The notes under the pieces are model-generated. The model did not search any database and was not told the origin of the DNA. It saw only the letters and a list, made by a program, of their open reading frames with translations. A stretch of 13,452 nucleotides of DNA from an uncultured Anaerococcus sp. (GTDB lineage: Bacteria > Bacillota > Clostridia > Tissierellales > Peptoniphilaceae): the NCBI RefSeq assembly GCF_937934665.1, contig NZ_CALGYW010000138.1:1-13452 (forward strand). Reading direction: 5' to 3'. Both the position numbers and the translations under genes were made by a program. Below are positions 1 through 7,835 of the stretch, piece after piece (position 1 is the first letter of the stretch; the number at the start of each line of letters is the position of its first letter).

Positions 1-1
1 A

Positions 2-400
2 TTAAACTCTTCTTCTCTTTGGTGGTCTACATCCATTGTGTGGAATTGGTGTTACATCTTTAATCATTGTAACTTCAAGTCCTGCTGCTTGTAGACTTCT
101 GATTGCTGCTTCTCTTCCTGAACCTGGTCCTTTTACATAAACTTCTACAGTTTTTAGGCCTTGGTCGATTGCAATTTTAGCTGCAGTTTCTGCTGCTTCA
201 CCTGCTGCAAATGGAGTAGATTTTCTACTTCCTCTAAAGCCTAATTGTCCTGCGCTTGCCCAAGAGAGTGCGTTTCCTTGCATATCAGTAAGTGTTACCA
301 TTGTATTATTGAATGTTGAAGAAATGTGAGCTTGGCCACGTTCAACATTCTTTTTAACTCTTCTTCTACTTCTTGTAGATTTTTTTGTTTTTTGAGCCAT
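2..400 (-). CDS. rpsK: 30S ribosomal protein S11 (uS11)
   Basis: S11 sits on the platform of the 30S subunit, binds 16S rRNA near the 690 loop and helps shape the E/P-site mRNA path. The 132-residue length is usual for bacterial S11. A basic N-terminal tail (residues 4-17) precedes the family core, which shows [17 protein letters not shown] at 54-70, [12 protein letters not shown] at 90-101 and the typical end [12 protein letters not shown] at 121-132. It starts 6 nt after the rpsM stop, and its weak SD (AAAGGG) lies in the last codons of rpsM, suggesting coupling. The TAA stop is at positions 2-4, so the gene is complete. The usual next genes (rpsD, rpoA, rplQ) would lie beyond the window. 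Confidence 0.98.
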   Translation of the reverse strand: MAQKTKKSTRSRRRVKKNVERGQAHISSTFNNTMVTLTDMQGNALSWASAGQLGFRGSRKSTPFAAGEAAETAAKIAIDQGLKTVEVYVKGPGSGREAAIRSLQAAGLEVTMIKDVTPIPHNGCRPPKRRRV

Positions 401-406
401 TATCTA

Positions 407-751
407 TTAACCCTTTCTGCTTTTTCTTGTTCTTGCGTTGTTTTTAGTGTTTTGACCTCTAACAGGTAGACCATTTTTATGTCTTAGTCCTCTATAAGAA
501 CCATTTTCTCTTAGTGCCTTGATGTTTAAGCTTGTTTCACGTCTAAGGTCACCTTCGATTGTGTACTTATCAAGTTGCTCACGGATCTTACCAAGTTCTT
601 CTTCTGTAAGGTCTTTCATCTTTGTATCAGGATTGATTCCTGCATTTTTTAATATTTCGTTAGCAGTTGCTCTTCCTACTCCATATATATATGTTAGTCC
701 AATTTCTGCTCTTTTTTCTCTAGGTAAATCTATACCAGCTATTCTTGGCAT
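407..751 (-). CDS. rpsM: 30S ribosomal protein S13 (uS13)
   Basis: S13 is a head protein of the 30S subunit that contacts the P-site tRNA through its basic tail and forms bridges to L5 in the large subunit. At 114 residues it is slightly shorter than many homologues. The start [14 protein letters not shown], the helix-hairpin-helix-like [11 protein letters not shown] (23-33) and the C-terminal [15 protein letters not shown] (86-100) followed by [10 protein letters not shown] (101-110) are diagnostic. The SD (GGAGGG) overlaps the rpmJ stop codon, and the ATG follows that stop by 9 nt, so rpmJ and rpsM are probably translationally coupled. Confidence 0.98.
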   Translation of the reverse strand: MPRIAGIDLPREKRAEIGLTYIYGVGRATANEILKNAGINPDTKMKDLTEEELGKIREQLDKYTIEGDLRRETSLNIKALRENGSYRGLRHKNGLPVRGQNTKNNARTRKSRKG

Positions 752-760
752 TAAACCCTC

Positions 761-874
761 CTAACCTTGTCTTTGTTTGTGTTTTGGATTGTCGCAGATT
801 ACCATTACTTTACCGTTTCTTTTGATAATCTTACATTTATCACACATTTTTTTAACTGATGCTCTAACTTTCAT
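761..874 (-). CDS. rpmJ: 50S ribosomal protein L36 (bL36), zinc-binding type
   Basis: This 37-codon gene was read by hand: it begins [15 protein letters not shown] and ends NPKHKQRQG, with TAG at 761-763. L36 is the smallest 50S protein and stabilises 23S rRNA near the peptidyl-transferase and GTPase regions. The zinc ligands Cys11, Cys14, Cys27 and His32 are all present, so this is the zinc-containing (C+) form rather than the zinc-free paralogue made under zinc starvation. It lies between infA and rpsM, the standard Firmicutes order. The SD (TTAGGAGC) is 4-5 nt before the ATG. The 203 nt upstream, back to infA, is unusually long for this junction. Confidence 0.96.
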   Translation of the reverse strand: MKVRASVKKMCDKCKIIKRNGKVMVICDNPKHKQRQG

Positions 875-1077
875 GTTTGCTCCTAACTTAAGTTTATATC
901 TTATCTTTAGATTTGACTTTTTTAAAAGTTAATGTCTTTTGCCTATATTTGTAATTTACTTGTAAAAAATTTTAGGATAATATCCTCGCAAAGCTTTGGC
1001 TTTTCGCTTAGTTTTTCGGACTCGCTTCGCTCATCTCGAAAATGAAGGATTGAAAATCCTTCACCCATAGCTTGAGA
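875..1077 (-). repeat. infA-rpmJ spacer with a run of inverted repeats
   Basis: This 203-nt non-coding spacer carries four inverted repeats in a row. A perfect 8-bp stem lies at 1044-1051/1055-1062 (GAAGGATT, 3-nt loop). TTTTCG at 1013-1018 pairs with CGAAAA at 1037-1042, enclosing a GCGAAGC mini-hairpin sequence on the minus strand. CGCAAAGC at 987-994 pairs with GCTTTTCG at 999-1006 with one mismatch. AGGAT/ATCCT lies at 974-986 and is followed on the minus strand by AAAATTTTTT. The last could act as a weak intrinsic terminator or attenuator inside the operon. A dispersed intergenic repeat or an RNA-processing site is equally possible. The pairings are visible; any function is inference. 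No convincing promoter was found here. Confidence 0.5.
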
Positions 1078-1296
1078 CTATTTCCTTCTCCAAGTAATTC
1101 TACCTTGGCTTAGATCGTAAGGAGATAGTTCTACTGTTACTGTATCTCCTTCTAATATTCTAATACTGTTCATACGAAGCTTGCCTGATAAATGAGCTTG
1201 TACTTCATGTCCATTGTCAAGTTTTACCCTAAATATTGCATTTGGTAATACTTCGTCAACTACTCCTGTTACTTCTATAGCATCTTTTTTTGACAT
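1078..1296 (-). CDS. infA: Translation initiation factor IF-1
   Basis: IF-1 is a small OB-fold protein that binds the A site of the 30S subunit with IF-2 and IF-3 during initiation. The 72-residue length is exactly typical. The pattern [29 protein letters not shown] (17-32), [15 protein letters not shown] (34-48) and [16 protein letters not shown] (55-70) covers the whole OB fold. The SD (GGAGG) sits 8 nt before the ATG and is preceded directly by a run of 12 A residues on the coding strand. map, often found just upstream in Firmicutes, is missing, so infA follows adk after 112 nt. Confidence 0.98.
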   Translation of the reverse strand: MSKKDAIEVTGVVDEVLPNAIFRVKLDNGHEVQAHLSGKLRMNSIRILEGDTVTVELSPYDLSQGRITWRRK

Positions 1297-1408
1297 TGAT
1301 AGAACCTCCTTTTTTTTTTTTCTAAAATGTCTATTGAACGCTTTTTCTTTATCAACGACTTTGATCTAGAAATCTTTGAAAGATTCTATCACATCTAATT
1401 TTTTCTTC
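1297..1408 (-). promoter_or_regulatory. adk-infA spacer with A12 tract before the infA ribosome binding site
   Basis: This 112-nt gap lies where many Firmicutes have map. It contains a short inverted repeat (AATCT/AGATT within 1371-1385) just downstream of adk and a homopolymer of 12 T at 1310-1321 (A12 on the coding strand) abutting the infA SD. A-rich tracts upstream of an SD can enhance initiation through ribosomal protein S1 or reduced structure, and long homopolymers are prone to length change. I see no convincing promoter. Apart from the pairings and the tract, the role is inference. Confidence 0.4.
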
Positions 1409-2071
1409 TCATAAATTAGTTTGCTTTCCTAATTTATCGTTAAATTCGTTAAAAACTTCTTCTGGGGTTTTAGCGCCATCTATTTTTTCTAACTTGCCAG
1501 CCTTTTCATAGTATTCTATAAGTGGGCTAGTGTGTTTGTTATAAACTGAAATACGGTTTTTGACTGTTTCATCGTTGTCGTCATTTCTTTGTATAAGTTT
1601 GCCACCGCATTTATCACATACGCCTTCTTTTTCTGGCTTGCTGTTATGAATATGGTAGGTGGCTCCACAGTCTGTACATACCCTTCTGCCTGTTATTCTA
1701 TCTATTAGGATTTCATCATCTACATCAAAATAAATAACTTTGCCTATTTCAGTATTTCTTTCTTCCATTCCCTCATCTAGGGCTTTGGCTTGGTCAAGGT
1801 TTCTAGGGAAACCATCGAATAATACTATTCTTTCGTCCCTATCTTCTACCTTATCAAAGGCATCCCATACTAGATCAATTGTTAATTCATCTGGTACAAG
1901 ATCTCCCCTGTCCATGTAAGATTTTGCTTTCATTCCCAGTTCAGTTTTATTTGAGATATTGTATCTGAATATATCACCTGTTGCTATCTGAACTGCTTCG
2001 TATCTGTCTATTATTTTACTTGATAGCGTACCCTTGCCAGCTCCTGGTGGGCCTAACAAAATTATATTCAT
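1409..2071 (-). CDS. adk: Adenylate kinase, zinc-type LID
   Basis: The enzyme catalyses ATP + AMP = 2 ADP and balances cellular adenine nucleotides in the cytoplasm. At 220 residues it is the long form. The P-loop GPPGAGKGT is at 7-15, the AMP-binding region runs around TGDIFR (31-36), and the DGFPR motif is at 86-90. The LID domain has four cysteines (Cys132, Cys135, Cys152, Cys155) in a C-x2-C-x16-C-x2-C pattern, which in Gram-positive homologues binds structural zinc. The ATG lies 3 nt after the secY stop, and the SD (AGG) overlaps that stop region, so translation is probably coupled to secY. It ends with TGA at 1409-1411. Confidence 0.98.
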   Translation of the reverse strand: MNIILLGPPGAGKGTLSSKIIDRYEAVQIATGDIFRYNISNKTELGMKAKSYMDRGDLVPDELTIDLVWDAFDKVEDRDERIVLFDGFPRNLDQAKALDEGMEERNTEIGKVIYFDVDDEILIDRITGRRVCTDCGATYHIHNSKPEKEGVCDKCGGKLIQRNDDNDETVKNRISVYNKHTSPLIEYYEKAGKLEKIDGAKTPEEVFNEFNDKLGKQTNL

Positions 2072-2074
2072 TTC

Positions 2075-3349
2075 TTACCTGTTTAAAAATCCTTTATATT
2101 GCTTCATAGTCATCATAGCTTCGATTTGTTTTACAGTTTCTATTATTACACCTACAACAATGATTACTGATGATCCACCAAATGATATTTCTAGTCCTAG
2201 TAGTCTACTTGCTATAGCTGGTACTATGGTAAGTAGTGCTAAGCATATTGATCCTATAAAGGTAATTCTTGTTGATACTGTTGCTAGGAAGTCACCTGTT
2301 GGTTTTCCTGGTCTGATGCCTGGGATAAATCCACCATTTTGTTGTAGTTGTTTTGCATATTCAACAGTATTAAATTGAATTTGGTTGTAGAAGTATGCAA
2401 ATACTAAGATTAGTACTGTTTGTACTAATAAGTATATTCCAAACCCAAAAGCTGAATTGTTGAAAAATGCTGTTAGTCCATTTTCTCCACCACTACCGAA
2501 AAATAGTGATACAGTAGAAGGTATAGCAAGTACTGCTGATGCAAAGATTATTGGCATTACACCACCCATGTTTACCTTTACTGGTATGTGGGTTGATTGG
2601 CCGCCGTACATCTTACGTCCTACTACTCTTTTTGCATATTGGACTGGGATTTTTCTTTCTCCTTCAGATATCTTTACTACTGCTATTACTATTAGGACTA
2701 TTAAAATTGCCATTATAGCTATAGCTAAAACACTTGTAGTATTATAGTGAAGGCCTTCTTTCCATCTAGATATAGTTCTTGGAAAGCTTGCGATGATTCC
2801 CATGAAGATTAATAAACTTGTACCGTTTCCAAGTCCCTTTTCTGTCATGGTTTCACCCATCCATGTTACAAACATTGTTCCACCTATTAGGGTGACATTC
2901 ATGGCTAACTTTTGAAAGCCTGTCGCACTTGATAGGGCTGCTCCATAGAGTCCGTTTGTAATAGCCACTGCTTGGAATACTGCAAGGACAATTGTTACAT
3001 ACCTTGTGTATTTCTGGATGGTTTTTCTTCCTTGTTCACCCTCACGGGTTAATTCTTCTAGCCTTGGAATTACAACTGTCAAAAGCTGCATTACAATTGA
3101 TGCTGTAATGTAAGGTTGAACCCCTAGGGCAAATATTGATAGGGTTGATAGTCCACCACCTGTTAGCATGTTTAGGTAGTCTACTAAGGTTCCTTCAATA
3201 TTTGAATATGCATTTGCTAAGGCATTTGTATCGATAAAAGGTATTGGAATATTATTTCCAAGCCTATATATTACAAGCATCAAGAGGGTGAAGTGGAATT
3301 TCTTCCTTATTTCTTCTTCCCTTGAGGCTCTTTTTATTATATCTAACAT
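2075..3349 (-). CDS. secY: Protein translocase channel subunit SecY
   Basis: SecY is the membrane channel of the Sec translocon. It works with SecE and SecG and the SecA motor to export or insert proteins. The 424-residue product has about ten hydrophobic segments, the first near residues 20-30 and the last near 393-405. Family landmarks include the plug/TM2 region GGGLSTLSIFALGVQPYI (64-81), the cytoplasmic loop around AKRVVGRKMYGGQSTHIPVKVN (split: 239-249, 250-260), FIPGIRPGKPT (341-351) and the C-terminal YKGFLNR. It follows rplO by 15 nt with a modest SD (AAGAAG), the standard spc-operon position, and is followed by adk. Confidence 0.98.
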   Translation of the reverse strand: MLDIIKRASREEEIRKKFHFTLLMLVIYRLGNNIPIPFIDTNALANAYSNIEGTLVDYLNMLTGGGLSTLSIFALGVQPYITASIVMQLLTVVIPRLEELTREGEQGRKTIQKYTRYVTIVLAVFQAVAITNGLYGAALSSATGFQKLAMNVTLIGGTMFVTWMGETMTEKGLGNGTSLLIFMGIIASFPRTISRWKEGLHYNTTSVLAIAIMAILIVLIVIAVVKISEGERKIPVQYAKRVVGRKMYGGQSTHIPVKVNMGGVMPIIFASAVLAIPSTVSLFFGSGGENGLTAFFNNSAFGFGIYLLVQTVLILVFAYFYNQIQFNTVEYAKQLQQNGGFIPGIRPGKPTGDFLATVSTRITFIGSICLALLTIVPAIASRLLGLEISFGGSSVIIVVGVIIETVKQIEAMMTMKQYKGFLNR

Positions 3350-3364
3350 AGCTACTTCTTTCTA

Positions 3365-3844
3365 TTAAGCTTTTTTAGATGGTTTTACCCACTTTTTAAC
3401 TTCGATAGTTTCTACACTTCCACCTGCTTGTTCGATTTTTTCTACTGCAGATTTTGTGAATTTATGAGCTTTTATTGTTAGCTTCTTTTCTAATTCGCCG
3501 TCGCCTAGGATTTTTACTCCTGCTTTTGCTTTGTTTTTGTTTAATAATTTTGTTTCAAATAATAATTCTGGTGTAACTTCTGTACCATCTTCGAAAACAT
3601 TTAGACTCTCAACATTGATTGTTTCGTAATATTTTCTGTTGATGTTTCTAAATCCTCTCTTTGGTAAGAGTCTGTATAGAGGCATTTGACCACCTTCGAA
3701 ACCTGGTCTTACTCCTCCACCACTTCTAGAGTTTTGTCCGTCTTGTCCACGACCAGATCTCTTACCTAGTCCTGAACCAGCACCTCTACCCTTACGTTTT
3801 CTATCTTTATATTTAACGTTTGGTTGTAAATCATGTAATTTCAT
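3365..3844 (-). CDS. rplO: 50S ribosomal protein L15 (uL15)
   Basis: L15 is a late-assembly protein of the 50S subunit whose long N-terminal arm threads into 23S rRNA. The product has 159 residues, a little longer than the roughly 146 typical of the family. The start MKLHDLQPN, the Gly/Arg-rich extended arm (about residues 16-46) and [18 protein letters not shown] (48-65) are diagnostic. The C-terminal globular part, with [21 protein letters not shown], is also typical. The SD (GAGGTG) overlaps the rpmD TGA stop, 8 nt before the ATG, so the two genes are probably coupled. Confidence 0.97.
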   Translation of the reverse strand: MKLHDLQPNVKYKDRKRKGRGAGSGLGKRSGRGQDGQNSRSGGGVRPGFEGGQMPLYRLLPKRGFRNINRKYYETINVESLNVFEDGTEVTPELLFETKLLNKNKAKAGVKILGDGELEKKLTIKAHKFTKSAVEKIEQAGGSVETIEVKKWVKPSKKA

Positions 3845-3852
3845 TTTACACC

Positions 3853-4035
3853 TCAGTCTATTTTCTTAACTTCAACCATGTGGCTGATTTTATGAATCAT
3901 GCCTTGGGTTGCAGCATTATTTTCTTTAACAACTGATTGACCGATTTTTTTAAGGCCAAGCGCTTTTGCTGTTGCGATCTGTCCATCTTTTTTACCGATA
4001 AAAGATCTTTTAAGTGTGATTTCAATTTTACCCAT
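3853..4035 (-). CDS. rpmD: 50S ribosomal protein L30 (uL30)
   Basis: L30 is a small 50S protein that binds 23S rRNA near the central protuberance. I start it at the ATG at 4035, giving 60 residues beginning [16 protein letters not shown], the normal family length and N-terminus. This start has a good SD (AAGGAG) 6 nt upstream that overlaps the rpsE stop. An in-frame start 21 nt further upstream (4056) would lie inside rpsE, lacks family support and is rejected. The core [14 protein letters not shown] followed by [13 protein letters not shown] is typical. It is encoded between rpsE and rplO as in other spc operons. Confidence 0.96.
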   Translation of the reverse strand: MGKIEITLKRSFIGKKDGQIATAKALGLKKIGQSVVKENNAATQGMIHKISHMVEVKKID

Positions 4036-4045
4036 TGTGCTCTCC

Positions 4046-4555
4046 TTAATAGTCAAATTCTTCTACCGATTTACCACGAAGTCTTGCAACTTCTTCTACA
4101 GTCTTCATGTTGTAAAATGCTTTTATACATGCATTGATGATATTTCTTGGATTTGATGTTCCTAAGTTCTTTGCTTTGATATCTTTGTATCCTGCAAGCT
4201 CGCATATAGCACGTACTGGACCACCTGCGATGATACCTGTACCTTCTACTGCTGGCATTAGTAGAACTTTTCCTGCACCATCCACTCCTTGGATTCTGTG
4301 TGGGATTGTTGTTCCTACTACTGGAACTTCTATCATTTGCTTTTTAGCATTTTCTGTAGCTTTTCTAATTGCTTCTGGTACTTCTGTAGCCTTACCTGTT
4401 CCTACACCTACAACACCATTTGAGTTTCCTACAACTACTAGGGCTGTAAATCTAATGTTACGTCCACCTTTAACAGTTTTAGCAACTCTATTGATACTTA
4501 CTACTCTATCTTCGAGGTTTAGTTTTTCTACTTCACTTTTTAATAAATATTTCAT
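4046..4555 (-). CDS. rpsE: 30S ribosomal protein S5 (uS5)
   Basis: S5 lies on the solvent side of the 30S subunit near the mRNA entry channel and affects decoding accuracy. Changes in its loop 2 give spectinomycin resistance in other bacteria. The 169 residues contain the S5 N-terminal RNA-binding domain (about 13-76) with VNRVAKVVKGG-like [16 protein letters not shown] (21-36) and [15 protein letters not shown] (41-55). The C-terminal domain has [18 protein letters not shown] (105-122) and [14 protein letters not shown] (129-142). The loop region is intact. An SD (GGAGG) overlaps the rplR stop, 8 nt before the ATG. Confidence 0.98.
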   Translation of the reverse strand: MKYLLKSEVEKLNLEDRVVSINRVAKTVKGGRNIRFTALVVVGNSNGVVGVGTGKATEVPEAIRKATENAKKQMIEVPVVGTTIPHRIQGVDGAGKVLLMPAVEGTGIIAGGPVRAICELAGYKDIKAKNLGTSNPRNIINACIKAFYNMKTVEEVARLRGKSVEEFDY

Positions 4556-4567
4556 TTTACCAACCTC

Positions 4568-4927
4568 CTAAAATTTAAGACCAGCTTCTCTTGCTGCTTC
4601 TGCTAGCGCTTTGACTTTTCCGTGATATAAATATCCGTTTCTATCAAATACAACTTCTTCTATACCAGCTTCTAGCGCTCTTTTACCGATTGCTTCGCCA
4701 ACTTTTTTAGCTGTTTCTACATTTGCCTTTTCACTATCAGCTACTTCTTTTTGAAGACTGTTAGCACTTGCAAGTGTAACTCCGTTTACATCATCTATAA
4801 GTTGTGCATAGATGTTTGAGTTTGATTTATATACTGAAAGTCTTGGTCTTTGAGGAGTTCCGGATATCTTTGATCTAACTCTTTTTTTACGAGTTATTAG
4901 TCTATCATTTTTGTTCTTTTTAGCCAT
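4568..4927 (-). CDS. rplR: 50S ribosomal protein L18 (uL18)
   Basis: L18 binds 5S rRNA, together with L5, and anchors it in the central protuberance of the 50S subunit. The 119-residue length fits the family. Landmarks are the basic N-terminus, [20 protein letters not shown] (28-47), [31 protein letters not shown], and the closing [20 protein letters not shown] then EAGLKF. It starts 9 nt after the rplF stop with an SD (GGAGA) between them and lies in the standard rplF-rplR-rpsE order. Confidence 0.98.
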   Translation of the reverse strand: MAKKNKNDRLITRKKRVRSKISGTPQRPRLSVYKSNSNIYAQLIDDVNGVTLASANSLQKEVADSEKANVETAKKVGEAIGKRALEAGIEEVVFDRNGYLYHGKVKALAEAAREAGLKF

Positions 4928-4936
4928 TTATATCTC

Positions 4937-5476
4937 CTACTTACCTGTCTTACCAACTTTACGTCTTACATACTCATCAGCATATCTAACACCCTTGCCC
5001 TTGTATGGTTCAGGTTTTCTTTTTGCTCTGATGTTTGCAGCATGTTGACCTACTAGTTGTTTGTTGTATCCTTTTACAATAATAGTTCTATCGTTTGGAA
5101 CTTCAGTTTCGATTCCTTCAGGATCAGCCATTGTTACTTGGTGAGAATAGCCTAGGTTAAGTACTAGGTTTTTACCTTGTTTATTTGCTCTATATCCTGT
5201 TCCTTCGATTTGAAGTGTCTTTGTATAACCTTCTGATACACCAACTACCATATTGTTTAGTAAAGATCTATAAAGACCATGGTCAATATTTTCTTGTTTT
5301 GTATAGTTTTCAGGAATTGTTAGGATTAGTTCGTTGTCAGCTTGTTCAAGTTTTACGTTTTTGCTTAAAGTTAAGCTATCTTCTCCGTTTTTACCTTTAA
5401 CTTTTACATTTAGACTATCTATAGTAACTTCTACTCCAGAAGGTATTTCGATTGGTTGTTTACCTATTCTTGACAT
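4937..5476 (-). CDS. rplF: 50S ribosomal protein L6 (uL6)
   Basis: L6 lies near the sarcin-ricin loop at the base of the L7/L12 stalk, where translation factors bind. The 179-residue product shows the two repeated L6 folds. Landmarks are MSRIGKQPIEIP at the start, the mid-protein LLNNMVVGVSEGYTKTLQIE, the GTGYRANKQGKNLVLNLGYS segment and the C-terminal GYNKQLVGQHAANIRAKRKP then EPYKGKGVRYADEYVRRKVG. It starts 10 nt after the rpsH stop, with an SD (AAGGAGAA) at the junction. Confidence 0.98.
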   Translation of the reverse strand: MSRIGKQPIEIPSGVEVTIDSLNVKVKGKNGEDSLTLSKNVKLEQADNELILTIPENYTKQENIDHGLYRSLLNNMVVGVSEGYTKTLQIEGTGYRANKQGKNLVLNLGYSHQVTMADPEGIETEVPNDRTIIVKGYNKQLVGQHAANIRAKRKPEPYKGKGVRYADEYVRRKVGKTGK

Positions 5477-5486
5477 ATATTTCTCC

Positions 5487-5882
5487 TTACCATACGTAAC
5501 AAATAACTTCGCCGCCTACGTTTTCGCTTCTTGCAGCACGGTCAGTCATAAGTCCTTTTGATGTCGAAATAATTGCTGTTCCAAGACCATCTAGTACCTT
5601 TGGAACTTCGTTTGCTTTTACGTAAACTCTAAGACCTGGTTTAGAAATTCTTCTAAGTCCCGAGATTACTCTTTCGCCATTTTCTGTATATTTTAAATCT
5701 ATTGTAAGAATACCTTGTTTGCCGTCTTCTTCTACTTTAAACCCTGTTATAAAGCCTTCATCAAGAAGTATTTGGGCAATAGCTTTTTTCTCATTAGAAG
5801 ATGGTAGTGCAACATTTTTATGATTTGCTTTATTACCATTTCTGATTCTTGTTAGCATATCCGCTATTGGATCTGTCATCAT
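5487..5882 (-). CDS. rpsH: 30S ribosomal protein S8 (uS8)
   Basis: S8 is a primary 16S rRNA-binding protein of the central domain and in enteric bacteria is the repressor of the spc operon. The 131 residues include [16 protein letters not shown] near the start and the closing [20 protein letters not shown] then VW, both family signatures. Two ATGs lie in tandem (5880-5882 and 5877-5879). The SD (AAGGGGGA) is about 9 nt from the first, so the first is kept, but either could be used. It follows rpsN by 19 nt. I saw no S8-repressor-like structure near rplX-rplE. Confidence 0.97.
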   Translation of the reverse strand: MMTDPIADMLTRIRNGNKANHKNVALPSSNEKKAIAQILLDEGFITGFKVEEDGKQGILTIDLKYTENGERVISGLRRISKPGLRVYVKANEVPKVLDGLGTAIISTSKGLMTDRAARSENVGGEVICYVW

Positions 5883-5901
5883 AATTATCTTTCCCCCTTA
5901 A

Positions 5902-6087
5902 TTACCAGCTTGCTTTTCTTACTCCTGGTATTTGTCCATTATTTGCAAGTTCTCTAAAGCAAATACGGCAAATTCCATATTTTCTTAAGTAGCCGTGTGG
6001 TCTTCCACAAAGTTTACATCTTGAATATTCTCTTGTTGAGAATTTTTGTTTTCTTTGTTGTTTAGCTCTTAGTGACTTTTTAGCCAT
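5902..6087 (-). CDS. rpsN: 30S ribosomal protein S14 type Z (uS14), zinc-binding
   Basis: S14 belongs to the 30S head and is needed late in subunit assembly. The short 61-residue form carries a four-cysteine zinc ribbon: Cys24, Cys27, Cys40 and Cys43 (CKLC and CRIC). This is the type Z (C+) version found in Firmicutes, distinct from the roughly 89-residue zinc-free form. The C-terminal [18 protein letters not shown] is typical. It lies between rplE and rpsH, its standard place, 11 nt after the rplE stop, with an SD (AAGGAGC) overlapping that region. Confidence 0.98.
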   Translation of the reverse strand: MAKKSLRAKQQRKQKFSTREYSRCKLCGRPHGYLRKYGICRICFRELANNGQIPGVRKASW

Positions 6088-6098
6088 TTTTGCTCCTT

Positions 6099-6641
6099 CT
6101 ATTTCTTAAATGGCATTCCCATTAATTGTAAGAATGCTTTTGCTTCTTCATCAGTTTCAGCAGTTGTTACGATAGTGATGTCCATTCCGTGAATGAAGTC
6201 TACATCATCGTATTTTATTTCAGGGAAGATCAATTGTTCTTTGATTCCTAGTGAATAATTTCCACGTCCATCAAAAGAATTTGGGTTGATACCTCTAAAG
6301 TCTCTAACTCTTGGAAGTGAGATTGAGATTAACTTATCTAAAAAGTTATACATCTTATCTCTTCTAAGTGTTACCTTTGTACCAACTGCTTGACCAGCTC
6401 TTAATTTAAAGTTCGCTACTGATTTTTTAGCTTTGATTTCAATTGGTTGTTGACCTGTTATTAGGCTTAGCTCATTTTTAGCTGTGTTTAATAAGTTTTG
6501 GTTATCTTTTGCTTCACCAAGTCCCACATTTATAACTATTTTTTCAAGCTTTGGAACTTGCATTACATTTTTGTAACCAAACTTTTCTATAAGTTCGCCA
6601 ACAACTTCGTTTTGATATTTTTCTTTAAGTCTCTGTGTCAT
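6099..6641 (-). CDS. rplE: 50S ribosomal protein L5 (uL5)
   Basis: L5 binds 5S rRNA in the central protuberance and contacts P-site tRNA and S13. I start at the ATG at 6641, giving 180 residues beginning [14 protein letters not shown], the usual family N-terminus. An SD (AGGAGA) lies 4-5 nt upstream. A TTG 15 nt further upstream (6656) is in frame but would put that SD inside the gene, so it is rejected. Landmarks are [18 protein letters not shown] (27-44), [40 protein letters not shown] and the C-terminal [11 protein letters not shown]. It starts 15 nt after rplX. Confidence 0.97.
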   Translation of the reverse strand: MTQRLKEKYQNEVVGELIEKFGYKNVMQVPKLEKIVINVGLGEAKDNQNLLNTAKNELSLITGQQPIEIKAKKSVANFKLRAGQAVGTKVTLRRDKMYNFLDKLISISLPRVRDFRGINPNSFDGRGNYSLGIKEQLIFPEIKYDDVDFIHGMDITIVTTAETDEEAKAFLQLMGMPFKK

Positions 6642-6656
6642 AATATCTCCTATCAA

Positions 6657-6965
6657 CTAGTCGAATTTTTCGTCAGTTTTTTTAGATTTACGAATCTTTT
6701 TACCGTCTTCGTAAACTATTCCTGTACGAACACCTTTTTTTAGTTCTTCTGAATATAGAAGTACTTTTGACGCATCTATTGGGCCTTCTTGTTCAAGTCT
6801 TCCACTTTCTCCACCCATTGTTGTTGCTCTTTGGTGTTTTGTTTGCACGTTGGCACCTTCAACTATTACTCTATTTGTCTTTGGGAAAGCTTTTAAAACT
6901 TCTCCAACATGTCCTTTATATTCACCTGATATTATTTGGACTTTATCGCCTTTTCTTATATGCAT
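6657..6965 (-). CDS. rplX: 50S ribosomal protein L24 (uL24)
   Basis: L24 is one of the two assembly-initiator proteins of the 50S subunit and lies near the exit-tunnel rim. The 102-residue product has the KOW motif at the N-terminus (KGDKVQIISGEYKGHVGEV, residues 5-23) and the family segment VIVEGANVQTKHQR. The C-terminus ends in a charged KKIRKSKKTDEKFD tail. The SD (AGGGGGA) lies just after the rplN stop, and the gap is 9 nt. Its place after rplN is standard. Confidence 0.97.
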   Translation of the reverse strand: MHIRKGDKVQIISGEYKGHVGEVLKAFPKTNRVIVEGANVQTKHQRATTMGGESGRLEQEGPIDASKVLLYSEELKKGVRTGIVYEDGKKIRKSKKTDEKFD

Positions 6966-6974
6966 GTTATCCCC

Positions 6975-7343
6975 CTATAATACTTCCGGTGCGAGAGAGA
7001 TAATTCTCATGAAACCTTCAGATCTTAGCTCCCTTGTTACTGGACCAAAGATTCTTGTTCCTACTGGTGTAAGGTCGTCTTTGATGATTACTGCAGCGTT
7101 ATCGTCAAATCTTATTACCGAACCATCAACTCTTTTTAGGCCTCTTTTTGTTCTAACAATAACAGCCTTTACTACTTGACCTTTTTTTACCGCTCCGCCA
7201 GGTGTTGCACTTTTAACTGAACAAGTTACTACATCACCAATATTAGCATATCTTCTTCTAGTTCCTCCAAGAACTTTGATTACTGAAAGTTCTCTTGCGC
7301 CGGAGTTATCTGCTACTCTCATACGAGTTTCTTGTTGTATCAT
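6975..7343 (-). CDS. rplN: 50S ribosomal protein L14 (uL14)
   Basis: L14 lies at the subunit interface and forms bridges to 16S rRNA with L19. It is also the docking site of the silencing factor RsfS. The 122-residue length is the family standard. [20 protein letters not shown] at the start, [30 protein letters not shown], the [14 protein letters not shown] segment and [13 protein letters not shown] at the end are all diagnostic. It starts 17 nt after rpsQ with an SD (AAGGAGA). Confidence 0.98.
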   Translation of the reverse strand: MIQQETRMRVADNSGARELSVIKVLGGTRRRYANIGDVVTCSVKSATPGGAVKKGQVVKAVIVRTKRGLKRVDGSVIRFDDNAAVIIKDDLTPVGTRIFGPVTRELRSEGFMRIISLAPEVL

Positions 7344-7360
7344 AATAATCTCCTTGTTAA

Positions 7361-7621
7361 TTAAACAATTTCTGCCGCTTGGCTAATGCGTACTAGTCTC
7401 CATCTTTTTGTTTTAGATAGGGCTCTTGTTTCCATTATTACTACTTTATCGCCAACTTTAGCTTCATTTTTCTCATCATGAGCTTTGTATTTTGTACTTC
7501 TAACTATTTTCTTTTTATACACTGGGTGACTGATTATATCTTCAACAAGAACTGTAATGGTCTTATCCATTTTGTCAGATACAACCACGCCTTGGCGTAC
7601 GTTTCTTCTATTTCTTTCCAT
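7361..7621 (-). CDS. rpsQ: 30S ribosomal protein S17 (uS17)
   Basis: S17 is a primary 16S rRNA-binding protein of the 5' domain with an OB fold. The 86-residue product shows [20 protein letters not shown] (9-28), [19 protein letters not shown], and the [20 protein letters not shown] segment that closes the fold. It starts 5 nt after the rpmC stop. Its SD (AAGGAGG) lies inside the last codons of rpmC, so translation is probably coupled to rpmC. Confidence 0.98.
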   Translation of the reverse strand: MERNRRNVRQGVVVSDKMDKTITVLVEDIISHPVYKKKIVRSTKYKAHDEKNEAKVGDKVVIMETRALSKTKRWRLVRISQAAEIV

Positions 7622-7626
7622 TGAGA

Positions 7627-7833
7627 TTAAGCCTCCTTGCCCGCTTCAATCTTTCTTTCTGTTTGGATAGTCTTAACTCTAGCTATATCTTTCTTAACAG
7701 TTCCTATAGCTGCTGGGTTTTCTAACTGACCTGTGGCAAGCCTAAAACGAAGATTGAAAAGCTCATTTTGTAAATCAAATAGTTGTTTGTCTAGGTCTCT
7801 ATCTGATAAATTTCTAATTTCTGCTGTTTTCAT
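7627..7833 (-). CDS. rpmC: 50S ribosomal protein L29 (uL29)
   Basis: L29 is a small two-helix coiled protein at the polypeptide exit, beside L23, and forms part of the docking site for SRP and trigger factor. The 68-residue product shows [20 protein letters not shown] (9-28) and [20 protein letters not shown] (29-48), the typical L29 pattern. It starts only 2 nt after the rplP TAA (TAAGGATG), and the SD (GGAGGAA) lies in the rplP end, so coupling to rplP is very likely. Confidence 0.98.
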   Translation of the reverse strand: MKTAEIRNLSDRDLDKQLFDLQNELFNLRFRLATGQLENPAAIGTVKKDIARVKTIQTERKIEAGKEA

Positions 7834-7835
7834 CC

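Noticed and set aside
1371..1385. Inverted repeat after adk as a transcription terminator
   Set aside because: The stem is short and AT-rich with no following U-run on the coding strand, and infA belongs to the same cluster.
4036..4056. Longer L30 start seven codons upstream
   Set aside because: It overlaps rpsE and does not fit the family N-terminus; the ATG at 4035 has AAGGAG at good spacing.
6642..6656. TTG start for L5 five codons upstream
   Set aside because: It would place the AGGAGA SD inside the coding sequence; the ATG at 6641 gives the usual N-terminus.
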